Shown here: positions 17,301 through 24,240 of the stretch, piece after piece
How positions within the stretch are numbered: the stretch's first letter is position 1
Layout: every line of letters starts with the position of its first letter
Origin: Terriglobia bacterium
GTDB taxonomy: Bacteria; Acidobacteriota; Terriglobia; Terriglobales; Acidobacteriaceae
Direction: 5' to 3'
NCBI GenBank assembly: GCA_021324365.1
Contig: JAJPJE010000041.1
Coordinates: 46,058-110,057 of the forward strand
Length of the DNA stretch: 64,000 nucleotides
Made by a program: the position numbers and the translations under genes
Notes under the pieces: generated by a model
Told to the model about the DNA's origin: nothing
The model's input: only the letters and a program-made list of their open reading frames with translations
The model's database searches: none

Positions 17301-17842
17301 CGATCGAACACAAGCCGCTGATGCTTTCGGCTGCGGCCGCTCGCGTCTTCGCACCCGGCGCGACGGCCGTTGCGCATGGCAACATTCCGCGTGAGGCGAT
17401 GGCCCCGGTTCCGGACGAGAAAGTTATCGTGCTGGCCGACGACTCGATTTCTGTGCGCAAGTTTGTCGGACGCATGCTGGAAAAAGCAGGCTATCGCGTG
17501 AAACTCGCGTCAGATGGCTTGGAGGCACTGGAAATTGTGCTTCAGGGTGGCTGCGATCTGGTGATTACGGACCTGGAGATGCCACGCACGAACGGATACG
17601 AGTTGATGATGCATCTGCGACAGAACCCGGATACCAAACGTATACCGGTGATGGTTGTCACTTCGCGGGCCGGTGCCAAGCATCGCGATCGCGCCATCGG
17701 CGAAGGTGCGTCGGGATTCATGGTAAAGCCTGTGCAAGAAGATCAATTGATTGCAACTGTTGCCCAGATGATCGGGCACGCACTGCCGCATCTAGCGGCG
17801 AGCGCGGCAGTCGGGGCAGAACAGGCGCAGGTCCAGGGATAG
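14333..17842 (+). CDS. cheA: Hybrid CheA histidine kinase with two Hpt domains and a C-terminal receiver
   Basis: This 1169-residue kinase drives the first chemosensory system. Domains in order: Hpt-like domain (residues ~5-110, His49 in AAHTLVGSSG, where the usual Lys is Val); Pro/Ala/Glu linker; canonical Hpt (~250-345, His291 in MHTIKGSA); second linker; dimerisation domain (~490-680) with a Pro/Gly/Ser-rich insertion at about 551-600; HATPase (N-box HLVRNAVAHGIE ~719-730, G boxes DDGRGI and GRGVGLDVV); CheW-like domain (~855-990); receiver (~1028-1150, Asp1080 in VITDLEMP). The layout is like pilus kinases ChpA/PilL but shorter. The GTG overlaps cheR by 4 bp. Confidence 0.93.
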   Translation: MSTPANPEMLEVFLQEASEHLQFLREYSSVLQDPYPAAQDLDRLYVAAHTLVGSSGLYQFRLFAEVASKLAHIFQYAINAGISQEASGPLVEFIYEGIAVLESDLLMISTNGVESEDEFQAFKQKYPYAFPASEEPQKEPEPVAEAEPERHPAPPASWEPEPILEEAQPTAPLVLPTFDDPPAPVEEPGPIESQKAPAPVIAATPATEARPTTTAAVTPAPVSTSIAAARKPELPKIVIPDLAPDDEVPAEVLEFFVPEVEEHIQTVTDCLLSLEANPNPEDIHRLFRAMHTIKGSAAQVGLHRISRVAHRAEDLIGRLRDGELRPSASIVDICLEAVDVLKKFLYNQWPDEATLQGTVKSLLTRIAGLAPEDQESAPATTPEQAAQEQQIPAAASPADFLGIAEQVLQAKPESAAPTAVVQTPVAPGSSPAPVAHSAAAAVTESARVPEQHSAAAHVPEHFAAASAEAEPEIIVGSRKASGGTPPSKSVRIGLERLDRMMNAVGELVINRTRMLGRVAELERLADVLNFSKARLIDKVTEFQEKHEFNNILSNNSPGQRTPNLPPLAAMSGFAPPDSGWPVSGEAYPFRGGYSSYSHSYDPALAEFSELEMDRYDEFNILSRSLTEISADITEVLSQLDGFVRRVDGDIDEFTKLAHRLQDEITQARMVPIGNLYTRIARTARDAAKASNKLIDLKLEGDETELDNNIIQQIADPLLHLVRNAVAHGIEREEERYHSGKSDHGNVAVRAYHRGNHIYIEVEDDGRGIDYEKVRQTGIDLGLISADQAAQLPERDLLELLFHPGFSTAPRKTELAGRGVGLDVVRANLSLLNGEIEIDTQKGVGTRFTLKVPLTLIISQALFVRCGKAQFAFPLAFVEEIRRLKEDDIEEVGEKLLTKVRDEVTEVVRLDREMGLPPIEPVNGFYRLVIVNIGGRQVGIVVEEVLRKDEIVIKNLGEYLRNVKLFPGATIAPDGSLILLVDLNRLVVGESIEHKPLMLSAAAARVFAPGATAVAHGNIPREAMAPVPDEKVIVLADDSISVRKFVGRMLEKAGYRVKLASDGLEALEIVLQGGCDLVITDLEMPRTNGYELMMHLRQNPDTKRIPVMVVTSRAGAKHRDRAIGEGASGFMVKPVQEDQLIATVAQMIGHALPHLAASAAVGAEQAQVQG

Positions 17843-17846
17843 AAAG

Positions 17847-18962
17847 ATGAGTGCTGGCCAAAAAACGCGGGTGCTGATCGTCGACGATTCGGCGTTCATG
17901 CGCAAGGTGCTACAGAGCATCGTTGCCGCCGATCCGCAGATGGAAGTCGTGGGCGAGGCGCGCGATGGCCGGGAGGCCGTGTCGCTGAACGAATCGCTCA
18001 ACCCCGACGTGATCAGCATGGACATCAACATGCCCCACATGGACGGCCTGCAGGCGACGGAAGCGATCATGGCACGCAATCCGCGGCCCATCGTCATTGT
18101 CAGCTCGGAAGCTCGCGACGGAGCTGAACCGACTTTGCGCGCACTCGAACTTGGCGCGATTGATTTCGTGCCGAAACCGGCGAATGCAATCGATCTCGAT
18201 ATGAACTCGGTGCGAGACGAACTGTGCCGTAAGTTGAAGGTTGCATCGCGCGTACGCGTAGTGCGGACCATCAAGAACAATGAAAAGGGTGCTGCTCCAG
18301 CGAAACCGGCAGCCAGCGCAACCCCGTCAGTTCCGCCGACTCAGCCTGCTCCAGAAGCAGCAAACGGACGTTTTCCCATCGTCGTGGTGGCAGCCTCCAC
18401 GGGAGGCCCGCAAACACTGATGGGTTTTGTCCCAATGTTTCCGAGGGATTTCCTGGGTGCCGTCATTCTGGTGCAGCACATGCCGGGAACCTTTACCAGT
18501 CAGTTCGCCACCCAGTTGGGCGAAGTGGCGAAGATTCGTGTCAAGGAAGCACAGCACGGAGAAATGGTGCAGGCTGGCACCTTCTATGTTTGCCCTGGAT
18601 CGCACCATCTCCGTATCACGCCGCAGGGTCGTATCTCGCTGGAAGAAGGTGAACGCATCAACGGCTATCGCCCATGCGCAGATGTCACGCTGGAGACGGT
18701 TGCAGCCTATGCAGGCCCAATGACCACAGGCGTGATTCTTACCGGCATGGGATCGGATGGTGCAAAAGGCTCCCAGGCCGTGAAAGCGGCCGGCGGGCAC
18801 GTGATCGCACAGGATGAAGTTACGTCGGTAATTTTCGGAATGCCGGCAGAGGCGATAAAAACAGGGGTTGTAGATCAGGTGCTCGGTATCGACGCCATTG
18901 TTCCGGCGGTCGAGAAACGTGTGTTGTACCTGATGGGTGCTGCCAGGGTAGGTGCAATGTGA
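17847..18962 (+). CDS. cheB: CheB methylesterase/deamidase
   Basis: CheB removes methyl groups from chemoreceptors and is switched on by phosphorylation. The 371 residues consist of an N-terminal receiver (Asp59 in ISMDINMPHMDG, with Lys in FVPKPA), a variable Pro/Ala linker, and a C-terminal esterase domain. The Ser-His-Asp catalytic set is visible as VVVAASTGGPQ, ILVQHMPGTF and LTGMGSDGAKG. It starts 4 bp after cheA and overlaps the next cheW start by 4 bp (GTGA). A second CheB is encoded at 41736-42821 on the other strand. Confidence 0.94.
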   Translation: MSAGQKTRVLIVDDSAFMRKVLQSIVAADPQMEVVGEARDGREAVSLNESLNPDVISMDINMPHMDGLQATEAIMARNPRPIVIVSSEARDGAEPTLRALELGAIDFVPKPANAIDLDMNSVRDELCRKLKVASRVRVVRTIKNNEKGAAPAKPAASATPSVPPTQPAPEAANGRFPIVVVAASTGGPQTLMGFVPMFPRDFLGAVILVQHMPGTFTSQFATQLGEVAKIRVKEAQHGEMVQAGTFYVCPGSHHLRITPQGRISLEEGERINGYRPCADVTLETVAAYAGPMTTGVILTGMGSDGAKGSQAVKAAGGHVIAQDEVTSVIFGMPAEAIKTGVVDQVLGIDAIVPAVEKRVLYLMGAARVGAM

Positions 18963-19525
18963 GATTAGCGCGTGCACAACGCGGTAAGCCTCTCTCCTCA
19001 CCCGGCGGACAGGCTGCCATTCTGTTCACCGTGGGCGAGTACACCTTCGCTGTGCCTGCGGAAATTGTTCGCGAGATCCAGGGATTGCAGGATTTACGCC
19101 TGATCGCCTCCGAACTCAGTCCGATTCGTTCGCGGCACGATGCCCTGGCGCCCGGGATGGGCACTCTGGGCAGGAAAGTCCGGCACACGCTGCACCGTGG
19201 CAATCGGCTGCACTTTGTTATCGAGGCCAACTTCTATTTAGGACTACCGCCAAGTACCAGCTCACGGGTGCTCGTGTTTCGGGGCCTACCCCTCGCCTTG
19301 AAAGTCGATGCTATTGATCGCATGACCGTGCTCACGCACACGGTTCCTCTCCCGCTCGCCTTCACGGGTGAGGAACGGCGCTGGTACGCGAACCTGGCTA
19401 TTGTCGACGGGCGGGTTGTTCCGGTACTCAATCCCGACGCCCTGCTCAGCCGGGTCGAGATCACGACGTTAGAAACGCTCCTGGCTCGGAGTGAAGAAAA
19501 CATCTTTGCGGCGGTGGGCTCATGA
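18959..19525 (+). CDS. CheW-like domain protein, extended form
   Basis: This 188-residue CheW-type protein begins with a short basic tail, then AILFTVGEYTFAVPAEIVRE (the CheW opening strand pair). The centre is atypical: a SRHDALAPGMGTLGRKVRHT insertion replaces the usual NLRG core, followed by RVLVFRGLPLALKVDAIDRM and a C-terminal ANLAIVDGRVVPVLNPDALL. It is therefore a divergent CheW that may have lost some receptor contacts or acquired a different partner. The GTG at 18959 overlaps cheB; its stop overlaps the next gene by 4 bp. Confidence 0.75.
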   Translation: MRLARAQRGKPLSSPGGQAAILFTVGEYTFAVPAEIVREIQGLQDLRLIASELSPIRSRHDALAPGMGTLGRKVRHTLHRGNRLHFVIEANFYLGLPPSTSSRVLVFRGLPLALKVDAIDRMTVLTHTVPLPLAFTGEERRWYANLAIVDGRVVPVLNPDALLSRVEITTLETLLARSEENIFAAVGS

Positions 19526-19941
19526 CCGCCACAAACTCGTTCGTCATCTTTCCGATGGGAGAAAAACACTTCGCGTTGCCGGCAGATCGGGTCACGGAAC
19601 TGGCTCGCGTCGATCAGCAGCAGGTCCTCCCGCACACAACACCATTCATCACCGGTGTACTGGTGCGTCGCAATGAAGTGATCCCGGTTTGGGATATCGC
19701 CCCGTCGCTGGTCGGTCCGGATGCGCCGGCGAGGAAGTTCTATCTGATCGCGCGCAGACGGTTCGGATCGACCGAAGAGTGCTCAGCGATCCCCGTCACT
19801 GGCGATTGCGAGTTGCTCAATCAGGAGATAACGGCGCCAGTAGGCAAAGTAGCGCCTTACGTCGAAGGTTTATTGTCCCTGCAGAACGAGCTGGTAGAAG
19901 TAATCAACCTGGAAAAGCTTGCGACGGAGGTGGCTTCATGA
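19522..19941 (+). CDS. CheW-like adaptor, short form
   Basis: This 139-residue stand-alone CheW domain opens with SFVIFPMGEKHFALPADRVT and has the core FITGVLVRRNEVIPVWDIAP, which corresponds to the GxxNLRGxxxPVxDL motif with a changed NLR (VRR). It closes with VEGLLSLQNELVEVINLEKL. It is the third CheW in this operon and, like the second, is divergent at the receptor-binding core. Start and stop both overlap neighbours by 4 bp. Confidence 0.8.
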   Translation: MTATNSFVIFPMGEKHFALPADRVTELARVDQQQVLPHTTPFITGVLVRRNEVIPVWDIAPSLVGPDAPARKFYLIARRRFGSTEECSAIPVTGDCELLNQEITAPVGKVAPYVEGLLSLQNELVEVINLEKLATEVAS

Positions 19942-20720
19942 CGACTGCTACCTCGGGTATCGGCAAACTCCTGGTAATCGACAGTAATGTTCTCTTTGCA
20001 AAGCGGCTCTCAGCAGCACTGCGGGACCAGGGATTCGAAGTCACTCACTCGATGGATGCCGCGTATGCGTTGACCATGCTCGAGTGGGACATGCCGGATG
20101 CAATCTTGTGTGCCACCAATCTGCGAGAAATGGGGGCGTTTGAGATAGTTCCTATTCTTCATGCGGACCAGAAGACAGCGCAGATTCCGGTAATTGCCTT
20201 GGGCGAAGACAGCGAGAACAGCCTGATGGCTGCGTTCCGGGCCGGATGTGATGACTGCGTGAGCCGCAAGCTCGCGCCCGAGGGGATCGCGGCACATGTG
20301 CGCACGTTCCTGCGCAGCCGTGAAGAAGGTTTCCAGCCAACGCAGATGCTGGAAAGCTCGCAAACTTCATTGGAAGGTAATCTTTCGCATCTCGATCTGC
20401 CGGGCGTCATCCAGATGCTGCAACATTCCCGACAGACGGGATCGTTGCATATCAACGCTGGGCAGACGGATGGCATTCTGATCTTCGACGGTGGGCAGTT
20501 GACGCACGCCGAAGCCGGCGACCTGGTCGGCGACGATGCCGTGATCCAGATTGTCAAGTATTGCAATCAGGTGGAAAGCGGCGTTTACAAATTCATTCAC
20601 GGCTATGCGCCCAGCACGCGCACCGTGATGCATTCAGCAACAGAACTGATGCTGCAGGCGCTTCGCGAGATCGATGAGGAGCAGGAGCAGCAACCCCGTG
20701 ACGAAGGAGTGCTGCCATGA
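19938..20720 (+). CDS. Pseudo-receiver fused to a DUF4388 (PATAN) domain
   Basis: The product is 260 residues from the ATG at 19938, which overlaps the previous stop. Residues ~10-125 form a response-regulator fold (LLVIDSNVLFAKRL), but the phosphoacceptor strand reads DAILCATNLRE, with no aspartate at the usual position, while the conserved Lys is kept (VSRKLAPEG). Residues ~143-245 match a DUF4388/PATAN-type domain: SLEGNLSHLDLPGVIQMLQH, then GSLHINAGQTDGILIFDGGQL. Such domains occur in regulators of motility and pili and are thought to mediate protein interaction. The receiver probably acts without phosphorylation. Confidence 0.8.
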   Translation: MTTATSGIGKLLVIDSNVLFAKRLSAALRDQGFEVTHSMDAAYALTMLEWDMPDAILCATNLREMGAFEIVPILHADQKTAQIPVIALGEDSENSLMAAFRAGCDDCVSRKLAPEGIAAHVRTFLRSREEGFQPTQMLESSQTSLEGNLSHLDLPGVIQMLQHSRQTGSLHINAGQTDGILIFDGGQLTHAEAGDLVGDDAVIQIVKYCNQVESGVYKFIHGYAPSTRTVMHSATELMLQALREIDEEQEQQPRDEGVLP

Positions 20721-21529
20721 GCGCCCCGACGGTATTTTTCATCGACGATAGCGCCACAATGCGCGAGGTCATCAAGATTGCGTTCCGCCGCGAGAATATC
20801 GAGGTGGTGGCTTGCCATGACGGCGACGCCGCAATGACGCAGATGCAGCAACAGAGGCCCGACGTGGTCATCAGCGACGTGATCATGCCCGGGAAGGACG
20901 GCTACGAGGTCTGCCAGCAAATTAAGCAGATGCCAGGGCTCGGCGATACTCCCGTGGTACTGATGTCGGGCGTGGTGAATCGACAAGTCGCGGAAAAAGC
21001 CTTTGCCGTGAAGGCCGACGAGCTGATTCGAAAGCCATTTCAGCCACAAGACTTGATTGCGCGCGTCAAACAGCTTCTGCAGAACAAGAAGGGAAACGGG
21101 GCTGCTACGGCTGTTGCGACGCCGAGTTCAATTCCTGCTCCGGTCGCTGTACCTGCTCCCGCGCCAACGCCAACGCGAATCAATGGCAATGGACAAACGA
21201 ATCCGGCAGCGACGCTGAGCAATATTTTTTCGTCACCTGTGCCGCCGCGGGCACCCTCAGCTGAACCTGCGCCAGCGCAGTCCGTCGCACTGCAGACTGC
21301 GCCCGTCGCAACCGCCGTCGCGCCGGCGGCTGTTGCGGCTCCAGCGGCGCGCGTTCCAGTACCTCCGGTTCGCTCAGCGGTATCGGCGAGCGGCGATGCC
21401 GGGAAACTCAGGATCGAGGTCCTGCGTCTCGAAAACCTGGTGAAAAAACTGCAGTCCGAACTCGAAGCAGAGCGGGAATACGCCAGGGCTCTGGAAGAGC
21501 ACATCAAGACACTGCAGGAGAACGAATAG
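20717..21529 (+). CDS. Response regulator with C-terminal coiled coil
   Basis: Residues 1-125 are a complete receiver (FFIDDSATMREV, phosphoacceptor in VVISDVIMPGKDGYEV, Lys in IRKPFQPQ). A Pro/Ala-rich linker of about 100 residues follows, and the last 45 residues form a heptad-like coiled coil (KLRIEVLRLENLVKKLQSEL and onward). There is no DNA-binding or enzymatic domain, so output is probably by binding a partner or a polar structure, as for FrzS-like proteins; this is inference. It is the last gene of the operon, followed by a hairpin terminator. Confidence 0.82.
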   Translation: MSAPTVFFIDDSATMREVIKIAFRRENIEVVACHDGDAAMTQMQQQRPDVVISDVIMPGKDGYEVCQQIKQMPGLGDTPVVLMSGVVNRQVAEKAFAVKADELIRKPFQPQDLIARVKQLLQNKKGNGAATAVATPSSIPAPVAVPAPAPTPTRINGNGQTNPAATLSNIFSSPVPPRAPSAEPAPAQSVALQTAPVATAVAPAAVAAPAARVPVPPVRSAVSASGDAGKLRIEVLRLENLVKKLQSELEAEREYARALEEHIKTLQENE

Positions 21530-21588
21530 ACAAGCACTATCCTGAGAATGGGTTTGTGCCGTATTGATTTGCAGGCGGCACCACTGGG

Positions 21589-21625
21589 AAGGCGTCCTGA
21601 TTACAAATTCAGGATGCCTTTCGTG
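21589..21625 (+). terminator. Terminator-like hairpin closing chemosensory operon 1
   Basis: AAGGCGTCCTGA (21589-21600) pairs with TCAGGATGCCTT (21609-21620), a 12-bp stem with one G-U pair and an 8-nt loop. It is followed by TCGTGTTTC, a weak T-rich tail. The hairpin lies 60 bp after the last che-type gene, and the open frame beginning at 21548 would run through it. Confidence 0.65.
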
Positions 21626-21709
21626 TTTCTATGTTGGTTTTGGCCGCCTGTAGGTATTATTTTGATCCCCGACCTCGCGCTCGGACTGGCAGGTCGACCG
21701 GAGCACTCT

Positions 21710-22063
21710 ATGAATGCTAAGCGCCCACTGTCAGTAACACTCATCGCGATCCTCTATTTAGCAGTGGGAATTGCGGGTTTCATTGGTCACGGGCGTGAAG
21801 CTCTTGCGGCAAAGTCCCTTCCTGCGGACTCCATAGCAATCGAGCTCACCGAGTTTGCGGCAGTCGTCTGTGGAGCGTTCATGCTGCGCGCACAGAACTG
21901 GGCTCGGTGGCTAGCACTCGCATGGATGGCCTTTCACGTCGTTATCAGTGTCTTTCATCCATGGCGTGAGCTTGTCATTCACGCCGTGTTTCTTCTACTG
22001 ATCGCCTGGATCCTATTTCGACCACCCGCAGGGCGCTATTTTCGCAATGCCGAGGCAACATAG
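21710..22063 (+). CDS. Small membrane protein, function unknown
   Basis: The ATG at 21710 with GGAG 9 bp upstream is preferred over the open-frame start at 21548, which lies before the terminator hairpin. The 117-residue product has four hydrophobic segments: SVTLIAILYLAVGIAGFIG, FAAVVCGAFMLRA, WLALAWMAFHVVISVF and AVFLLLIAWILF. I recognise no named family. It stands between the chemosensory operon and the lipid A genes. Confidence 0.7.
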   Translation: MNAKRPLSVTLIAILYLAVGIAGFIGHGREALAAKSLPADSIAIELTEFAAVVCGAFMLRAQNWARWLALAWMAFHVVISVFHPWRELVIHAVFLLLIAWILFRPPAGRYFRNAEAT

Positions 22064-22173
22064 ACAGCCTAATCGTCGGTCGGTTTATTTCTGTGTTCAT
22101 TCTGCCATTCTCTCGAAGCGGCTTACTGGTCCCGATTTGTCTTCTTATACAGATGCCAAATTGAGATAAGCAC

Positions 22174-23139
22174 GTGAAATTGCAAGAAAGCTTGATTGAC
22201 ACCAAATTTCACAAGGTGTTACCGTCCGCGTGTCCGCGAATGCGCCACAGAATCGAATATCTGCCCGTCTGGGTAGTGGTGAAAGTGCTGGGCCTACTGC
22301 CACGAGCGCTGGCGCGTGCCTGCGGCATTCTCCTGGGACAGCTTGTCTACTATTTTCATGGACGTCTTCGGCGTGTCGGTTTCCGCAACCTGCAGATGGC
22401 AATGCCGCAAACGTCAGATCGCGAACGCCGGCGGATTGTTCATGGTGTGTTTACGACTCTCGGCCGCCAGCTCGCTGATTTCTGCCAACTTCCCTCATAC
22501 ACACGAGAGAACATTTCCTCGCTAGCCATCTACGAGGGCTATGAGGCATTTGATGCTGCTCACGCTCGCGGGAAGGGCGTGCTTTTTCTCACTGCGCACC
22601 TGGGCGGTTGGGAAATCGGATCTTTCGCGCATTCTCTGTATGGACACCCGCTGAATGTGGTTGTGCGCGCGCTTGATAATCCGCATCTCGATCGACTGGT
22701 TATGCAGTACCGCACTCTGCATGGCAACAGCACTTTTGAGAAGCAGGATTTCGCTCGCGGTCTGCTGGCGGCGATGAAGAAGGGCGAGACGGTCGGGCTC
22801 CTTATGGATCAGAATATGACTCCGCCACAAGGTGTCTTTGTCCCCTTCTTCGGCATTCCTGCCTGTACAGCCAGCGGCCTCGCACGCGTGGCACTGCATA
22901 CGGATGCTGCAGTTGTTCCGGCGTTCACGATTTGGGATCGCGTGCTTCGCAAATATCGCGTGCGCTTCGATCCTGCTCTTACGCTCGTCCGCACCGGCGA
23001 TGCTGAACGCGATGTAGTTGAGAATACAGCCCTCTTTACGCGCGTGATCGAAGACTACGTCCGTCAGTATCCCGATCAATGGCTGTGGGTGCACAAGCGC
23101 TGGAAAACTCGCCCCGAAGGCCAGCCGCCACTATACTGA
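22174..23139 (+). CDS. lpxL: Lipid A biosynthesis acyltransferase (LpxL/HtrB family)
   Basis: This is a late acyltransferase that adds a secondary acyl chain to the lipid A precursor on the inner membrane. Visible features: an N-terminal hydrophobic anchor (VWVVVKVLGLLPRALARACG), the catalytic HLGGWE motif (H-x4-E) in FLTAHLGGWEIGS, and the conserved LLMDQNM and VPFFGIPA region of the LPLAT fold. The GTG at 22174 gives 321 aa. The ATG at 22240 would give 299 aa and fits the family N-terminus better, and neither has a strong ribosome-binding site. lpxD begins 10 bp downstream, so both act in lipid A synthesis. Confidence 0.88.
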   Translation: MKLQESLIDTKFHKVLPSACPRMRHRIEYLPVWVVVKVLGLLPRALARACGILLGQLVYYFHGRLRRVGFRNLQMAMPQTSDRERRRIVHGVFTTLGRQLADFCQLPSYTRENISSLAIYEGYEAFDAAHARGKGVLFLTAHLGGWEIGSFAHSLYGHPLNVVVRALDNPHLDRLVMQYRTLHGNSTFEKQDFARGLLAAMKKGETVGLLMDQNMTPPQGVFVPFFGIPACTASGLARVALHTDAAVVPAFTIWDRVLRKYRVRFDPALTLVRTGDAERDVVENTALFTRVIEDYVRQYPDQWLWVHKRWKTRPEGQPPLY

Positions 23140-23149
23140 CCCTTCTCTT

Positions 23150-24133
23150 ATGAGACTCAGATCCATTGCGCAGGCGCTACAGTTGGAGTTGGTCGGCGAC
23201 GGGGAAGTGGAAATCAGTTCGGTCTCGAGCATTGAGTCGGCGGCTCCGAAGTCGCTCGTCTTCGTGGAAGAGGAAAAGGTGCTGCCGCAGGCTTTGTGCT
23301 CGCAGGCGAGCGCAATCGTGACGAGTGACTTTGCTCGCGCGTCAACCTCCAAGCCGCTTCTCATCAGCTCGCAACCGAAGCTGGCGTTTTCACGAATTGC
23401 GCTGTTGCTTCGGCCGCTCTTGCCGGTTCATGGCTTCATTCACCCGAGCGCAATCGTGAGCTCGTCGGCAGAAGTCGCTTCCAAGGTAAGCATTGGACCT
23501 CATGCCGTGATCGCGGACGACGCAATTATTGGAGCGGATACGATCATCGGCGCAGGATGCTTCATCGGGCACGGTGTTCGCATCGGAAGCAATTGCGAAC
23601 TAAAAGCCAATGTCGCGATTTATCCCGGAACCAGGGTTGGCGATCACTGCATTTTTCACTCGGGCGTTGTGCTTGGAAGTGATGGCTTCGGCTATGTTCG
23701 CGATCGCGATACGGGTGGTTACGAAAAATTCCCACAAATCGGACGGCTCGAAATTGGCAACAGCGTTGAGATCGGCGCGAATAGCACGGTCGACCGCGGT
23801 GCTCTGGATGCGACGATCATAAGCGATGGCGTAAAGCTCGATAACCTTGTTCATATCGGCCACAACTGCCATATTGGCAGGAACGTGGTGATCGCAGCGC
23901 AGACCGGCATTTCCGGAAGCTGCGTCATCGAAGATAATGTTGTAATGGGGGGCCAGGTGGGGCTCGGCGATCACATTCACATCGGAGAAGGAGTGATTCT
24001 TGGTGGCCAGGCTGGTGTTCTTCCGCATAAGGTTCTGCGCGGGAAGGGAATTTTGTTTTGGGGAACTCCGGCGCGCCCGGTACGCGAGTATCTGAAGCAG
24101 CTGGCCGTATTGGCGCGTCTGTCCAAGAAGTGA
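23150..24133 (+). CDS. lpxD: UDP-3-O-acylglucosamine N-acyltransferase LpxD
   Basis: LpxD transfers a 3-hydroxyacyl chain from ACP to the 2-amino group of UDP-3-O-acylglucosamine, the third step of lipid A synthesis, in the cytoplasm. The 327-residue protein has an N-terminal uridine-binding domain and then hexapeptide repeats of the left-handed beta-helix (IGPHAVIADDAIIGADTIIG and onward). It carries the conserved catalytic HIGHNCHIG and the SGSCVIEDNVVMGGQVGLGD segment. It follows the lpxL-like gene closely. lpxA and lpxC are not in the window. Confidence 0.95.
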   Translation: MRLRSIAQALQLELVGDGEVEISSVSSIESAAPKSLVFVEEEKVLPQALCSQASAIVTSDFARASTSKPLLISSQPKLAFSRIALLLRPLLPVHGFIHPSAIVSSSAEVASKVSIGPHAVIADDAIIGADTIIGAGCFIGHGVRIGSNCELKANVAIYPGTRVGDHCIFHSGVVLGSDGFGYVRDRDTGGYEKFPQIGRLEIGNSVEIGANSTVDRGALDATIISDGVKLDNLVHIGHNCHIGRNVVIAAQTGISGSCVIEDNVVMGGQVGLGDHIHIGEGVILGGQAGVLPHKVLRGKGILFWGTPARPVREYLKQLAVLARLSKK

Positions 24134-24192
24134 TTCTTTTCCCACTCCTTACGCCAAAAAGTGGTTAGAAGGTGGGTAGCAAAGTTGCATTT

Positions 24193-24223
24193 CCGCTCTC
24201 TGCCAAATGACGGCAGAGAGCGG
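24193..24223. terminator. 12-bp perfect hairpin between lpxD and the P-loop gene
   Basis: CCGCTCTCTGCC (24193-24204) pairs perfectly with GGCAGAGAGCGG (24212-24223) around AAATGAC. There is no T-tract on either strand. It ends 17 bp before the ATG at 24241, so it could terminate lpxD transcription or affect translation of the next gene. Confidence 0.5.
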
Positions 24224-24240
24224 GCACCCGCAATATTGAT

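Noticed and set aside
21548..21709. Upstream extension of the membrane protein open frame
   Set aside because: It runs through a 12-bp terminator hairpin at 21589-21620, and an ATG with a good ribosome-binding site is available at 21710.
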